In this document: piece after piece, positions 6,869 through 9,436 of the stretch
Layout of the letters: every line of letters begins with the position of its first letter
How positions within the stretch are numbered: position 1 is the first letter of the stretch
Assembly: GCA_004560045.1 (NCBI GenBank)
Contig: SFWF01000068.1
Coordinates: forward strand, 1 to 9,436
Source: a bacterium
Lineage (GTDB): Bacteria > Bacillota > Clostridia > Oscillospirales > Acutalibacteraceae
Reading direction: 5' to 3'
DNA: 9,436 nucleotides
The notes under the pieces: generated by a model
The model's input: the letters and a program-made list of their open reading frames with translations, nothing else
The model's database searches: none
Told to the model about the DNA's origin: nothing
Made by a program: the position numbers and the translations under genes

Positions 6869-7348
6869 ATGGATAATATTGCCAACAGTGTAGGACGGAT
6901 ATTCGTTTCTCGTTTTTGGGGCTCTTACGCCGACAAAAATTCCTTTGCAAAAATGGATATGCTGTGTTTTGGCGTTGCGGCGCTGGCTTTTACCTTCGTA
7001 GTATTCTCAAACCCCGCAAACGGTCTTTTCACGATGACGGGATATAATCTGCTTCACGCGATAGCCCTGGGAGGAATCAACAGCTCTTTCATCAATTTAA
7101 TATTCGACCTTGTTCCGCCCGAAAGACGGTCCGATTCCCTTGCCGTGACTCAGGTAGCAAGCGGAATTGCGGGATTTTTGACCACGCTTGCCGTAAGCCC
7201 CTTTATCGATTTCGTTCAGTCAAGAGGCAATAAGCTTTTCGGTATCTCCGTTTATGCGCAGCAGATAACCGCCGCCGTTTCGGTAATTCTGTCGATCGTC
7301 GCCATCATTTATACCGGAAAGGCACTTGTCAAAAGCAAAAAGTCGTAA
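6869..7348 (+). pseudogene. Major facilitator superfamily transporter, C-terminal half only (truncated remnant)
   Basis: The frame encodes about 159 residues from ATG 6869 (open from TTG 6830). It begins MDNIANSVGRIFVSRFWGSYADK, which resembles the loop and helix entering the second half of an MFS permease (the WGxxADK motif is like the RxGRR-type loop between TM8 and TM9 or TM2 and TM3). It continues through four or so membrane segments (about 29-46, 56-80, 95-118, 126-149), including GGINSSFINLIFDLVPPERRSDSLA and SPFIDFVQSRGNKLFG. Full-length relatives have about 400-450 residues and twelve helices, so about six helices at the N-terminus are missing. No coding trace of them exists upstream in any frame. 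No Shine-Dalgarno precedes either possible start. No stop or frameshift is seen inside the rest, suggesting a fairly recent deletion. A functional half-size protein is possible but less likely. The substrate is unknown. Confidence 0.72.
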
Positions 7349-7368
7349 AATATATTGTTAAAAGGCAT

Positions 7369-7396
7369 AAAAACCCCGAAATAATTCGGGGTTTTT
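7369..7396 (+). terminator. Rho-independent terminator after the MFS remnant
   Basis: A perfect 12-base-pair stem, AAAAACCCCGAA (7369-7380) with TTCGGGGTTTTT (7385-7396), closes a four-base ATAA loop; the T run forms the 3' arm. It lies 20 bases after the MFS stop codon and insulates the gap promoter from upstream transcription. Confidence 0.88.
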
Positions 7397-7457
7397 CGTT
7401 ATTTTATCCGAATTTTTCCAAAAAACAAAAAATATCGTTAAAATTTAAACGAACATC

Positions 7458-7486
7458 TTGCAAAATTTGAAGTTTTAGGTTACAAT
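7458..7486 (+). promoter_or_regulatory. Strong promoter of the gap gene
   Basis: TTGCAA (7458-7463) and TACAAT (7481-7486) with a 17-base spacer give a good sigma-A-type promoter. Transcription should begin near 7493, leaving a leader of about 29 bases. The leader contains a consensus AGGAGG Shine-Dalgarno (7507-7512), nine bases before the ATG. The leader is too short for a riboswitch or attenuator, so control is probably at the promoter. Confidence 0.65.
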
Positions 7487-7521
7487 AGTTACGTAAAAAT
7501 TTTTTTAGGAGGAATATTCCA

Positions 7522-8553
7522 ATGGTTAAAGTTGCAATTAACGGATTCGGCCGTATCGGTCGTCTCGCTTTCCGTCAGATGTTTGGCGCTGAGGGCTACG
7601 ACGTAGTAGCTATCAACGACCTTACCAAGCCCTCTATGCTCGCAAATCTTCTCAAGTATGATACTGCACAGGGCGGCTACTGCGGTTATATCGGTGAGGA
7701 CAAGCACACCGTAACTGCAGACGACGAAGCAGGCACCATCACTGTTGACGGCAAGACCCTCAAGATCTATGCTGAGAAGGACGCTAAGGACCTTCCCTGG
7801 GGCGAGATCGGCGTAGACGTAGTTCTCGAGTGCACCGGTTTCTACTGCTCTAAGGAAAAGAGCCAGGCTCACATCGATGCCGGCGCTAAGAAGGTTGTTA
7901 TCTCTGCTCCCGCAGGCAACGATCTTCCCACCATTGTTTTCAGCGTTAACGAGAACACCCTCACCGCTGACGACACCATCATCTCTGCTGCTTCCTGCAC
8001 AACCAACTGCCTCGCTCCCATGGCTAAGGCTCTTAACGATTATGCTCCCATCCAGAGCGGTATCATGAGCACCATCCATGCTTACACCGGCGATCAGATG
8101 ATCCTCGACGGCCCCCACAGAAAGGGTGACCTTCGTCGTGCACGTGCAGGCGCTGCAAACATCGTTCCTAACTCTACCGGCGCTGCTAAGGCTATCGGCC
8201 TCGTAATCCCCGAACTCAACGGCAAGCTCATCGGCTCTGCACAGCGTGTTCCCGTTCCTACCGGTTCTACCACCATCCTTACCGCTGTTGTTAAGGGTGC
8301 TGACGTAACCAAGGAAGGCATCAACGCTGCTATGAAGGCTGCTGCTTCCGAGTCCTTCGGCTACAACGAGGATCAGATCGTTTCTTCCGACGTTATCGGA
8401 ATGCGCTACGGTTCTCTCTTCGATGCTACCCAGACCATGGTTGCAAAGATCGCTGATGACCTCTATGAGGTTCAGGTTGTTTCTTGGTATGATAACGAGA
8501 ACTCCTACACCAGCCAGATGGTTCGCACCATTAAGTACTTCGCTGAGCTGTAA
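7522..8553 (+). CDS. gap: Glyceraldehyde-3-phosphate dehydrogenase, phosphorylating (type I)
   Basis: 343-residue GAPDH, which converts glyceraldehyde 3-phosphate, NAD+ and phosphate to 1,3-bisphosphoglycerate and NADH in cytoplasmic glycolysis, normally as a homotetramer. The N-terminal NAD-binding motif is NGFGRIGR (7-14), with Asp33 in IND at the end of the second strand, favouring NAD+. The catalytic segment [12 protein letters not shown] places the nucleophile at Cys159, with its partner His186 in [18 protein letters not shown] (199-211) and SWYDNENSY (321-329) are the substrate and NAD contact blocks. The length is normal. The codon choice differs sharply from its neighbours (GCT, CTC, AAG, ATC and GAC strongly preferred), as expected for a very highly expressed gene. 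The gene stands alone: strong promoter and RBS before it, terminator 22 bases after it, and no pgk or tpi alongside. Confidence 0.97.
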   Translation: MVKVAINGFGRIGRLAFRQMFGAEGYDVVAINDLTKPSMLANLLKYDTAQGGYCGYIGEDKHTVTADDEAGTITVDGKTLKIYAEKDAKDLPWGEIGVDVVLECTGFYCSKEKSQAHIDAGAKKVVISAPAGNDLPTIVFSVNENTLTADDTIISAASCTTNCLAPMAKALNDYAPIQSGIMSTIHAYTGDQMILDGPHRKGDLRRARAGAANIVPNSTGAAKAIGLVIPELNGKLIGSAQRVPVPTGSTTILTAVVKGADVTKEGINAAMKAAASESFGYNEDQIVSSDVIGMRYGSLFDATQTMVAKIADDLYEVQVVSWYDNENSYTSQMVRTIKYFAEL

Positions 8554-8574
8554 TCCGTTATAACTCAAACATTT

Positions 8575-8613
8575 AAAAAGCAGATGCCGTTTGGTATCTG
8601 CTTTTTCTTTTTT
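8575..8613. terminator. Rho-independent terminator of gap, probably shared with the convergent IclR gene
   Basis: The stem pairs AAAAAGCAGATGCC (8575-8588) with GGTATCTGCTTTTT (8593-8606) around a GTTT loop, with a single G-T wobble. A long T-rich run follows on the plus strand (8602-8613, one C). Because the 5' arm starts with five A residues, the minus strand also has a T run, so the hairpin can end IclR transcripts too. Confidence 0.87.
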
Positions 8614-8635
8614 AACAACGTTTTTCAAGGACTCT

Positions 8636-9379
8636 TTAAAAATTAAGTCTTCGGCAGGCTTCGTTTTTACATTTTTCGATAAGCTTCAGCACATGCTTTT
8701 CGTCTGCTTTTTCGCAAATACCCGCAAATCCCATTGCGGCCACCGCCTTGTTGCCCTTATATATGAGAGTGGCGCAGGAAAAGAGACGACCTTTTGTATG
8801 ATTAGTATAATTCGTAAGAATTTCAATGCCTTTAAGGCGCTCAAGCTCCGAGATGTAGTCCTTTTCGCATTTTACTTCCTCCCACTTTCCGACTTCGGGA
8901 ATACCGTTTTGACGAAAAACCTCGATAGCTTCATCTGCGCTCAGAGATGAAAGCAGCATTCGCCCCGTAACCGTTCTGTAGAGGTCGTCAGAGAGAATAG
9001 CAGCACCCGAATCGCGATAGCTTATATGACCCTCTACGTAGTCGATAATATACTTTTTGCCCTTATTCAAAACGGCAAAGATTGCGGTTCCCCCTGTTTC
9101 GCGGTTAAGCTGCTCCAAGATCGAATGACAGCTTGAGGTAATTTCTTCACCAAACCTGCCATACCGAGTCAAAAAGAAGAGCTCTGGACCGACGGTGTAG
9201 CCCTCACGATGTGAAACTCGGGATATATAGCCGTCCCGAAGCAATATCTTTAATATATGAGATATCGTACTTTTGTTTATCCCCGTTCCGAGCGATATCT
9301 CCGAAAGGGTAATTGCCCTTCCCCGACTGTCTGAAATCAGACGGAGTATCTGCATAGTTTTTTCGACCGAATTTGCCAT
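8636..9379 (-). CDS. IclR-family transcriptional regulator
   Basis: 247-residue DNA-binding regulator. The N-terminus (MANSVEKTMQILRLISD) is the typical IclR opening, followed by a winged helix-turn-helix at about 20-60 with the recognition helix in GINKSTISHILKILLRDG (33-50) and the wing YISRVSHREGYTVG. The rest (about 75-245) is the effector-binding domain, with the family-like TVTGRMLLSSL segment and a C-terminal AAMGFAGICEKAD block. IclR proteins respond to small acids or sugar-related ligands and often control a neighbouring catabolic operon. No such operon lies on its left, so the target may be beyond the right edge or elsewhere. The start is taken at ATG 9379, six bases after GGGTG (9386-9390), rather than the in-frame GTG at 9388, which lies inside that Shine-Dalgarno. 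Confidence 0.88.
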   Translation of the reverse strand: MANSVEKTMQILRLISDSRGRAITLSEISLGTGINKSTISHILKILLRDGYISRVSHREGYTVGPELFFLTRYGRFGEEITSSCHSILEQLNRETGGTAIFAVLNKGKKYIIDYVEGHISYRDSGAAILSDDLYRTVTGRMLLSSLSADEAIEVFRQNGIPEVGKWEEVKCEKDYISELERLKGIEILTNYTNHTKGRLFSCATLIYKGNKAVAAMGFAGICEKADEKHVLKLIEKCKNEACRRLNF

Positions 9380-9396
9380 AATAATCACCCACCGTT

Positions 9397-9424
9397 ATTA
9401 TAACATTTATTATCGCTTCGTCAA
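9397..9424 (-). promoter_or_regulatory. Promoter of the IclR-family regulator, with a small overlapping palindrome
   Basis: Read on the minus strand, TTGACG (9424-9419) and a perfect TATAAT (9402-9397) are separated by 16 bases. The predicted start is near 9390, at the edge of the Shine-Dalgarno, so the leader is very short. A small inverted repeat, GTTAT-T-ATAAC (9394-9404), overlaps the -10 box and could be an operator for autoregulation, but it is short and AT-rich and does not resemble the usual IclR-family box. Confidence 0.55.
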
Positions 9425-9436
9425 GTTAAATTTCAT

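Noticed and set aside
7489..8628. 379-codon open frame on the minus strand across the whole gap gene
   Set aside because: It is the antisense shadow of a highly codon-biased gene: the biased plus-strand codons avoid stops on the opposite strand. It covers the gap promoter and both flanks, has no Shine-Dalgarno, and its product resembles no family.

Overview
The window looks like a chromosomal stretch from a low-to-mid GC anaerobic Bacillota, most likely a gut member of class Clostridia (Oscillospiraceae/Ruminococcaceae-like). This rests on the strong AGGAGG-type ribosome binding sites, sigma-A-like promoters (TATAAT/TACAAT), strong hairpin-plus-T-run terminators, and gene types common in that group: paired short chromate-transporter proteins, HI0933-type and COG2509-type flavoproteins, and a gap gene with strongly biased codons. 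The lineage is an inference; no rRNA or other marker is present.

Layout. At the left edge, on the minus strand, is the N-terminal third of a sodium:neurotransmitter-symporter-family transporter. A 153-bp divergent promoter region separates it from a tightly packed plus-strand operon (598-5259): trmO (tRNA t6A37 methyltransferase), two half-size chromate-transporter-family proteins, an HI0933-family flavoprotein and a COG2509-family FAD-dependent dehydrogenase. Every junction but one is a start/stop overlap (ATGA, TAATG, 9-bp gap, ATGA), so translational coupling is likely. The 63-bp gap after it is almost entirely a large bidirectional terminator shared with a convergent minus-strand GH30 glycoside hydrolase (probable TTG start at 6663).

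The middle (about 6680-7400) is AT-rich and holds a broken gene: the C-terminal half of a major-facilitator transporter, in frame and still behind a promoter-like sequence, but lacking its N-terminal half. It ends at a strong terminator. Next is a monocistronic gap gene (GAPDH) with near-consensus promoter, ideal RBS, highly optimised codons and its own terminator. That hairpin also serves a convergent minus-strand IclR-family regulator (8636-9379), whose promoter lies at the right edge.

How the genes may work together: most units here are independent housekeeping or accessory genes. The only multi-gene unit is the trmO-chr-chr-flavoprotein-flavoprotein operon, which pairs a putative anion transporter with two flavin redox enzymes. 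A shared function is suggestive but unproven. No RNA gene, CRISPR array, insertion sequence or prophage was seen. I did not find a clearly novel system; the operon and the broken MFS gene are the best leads.
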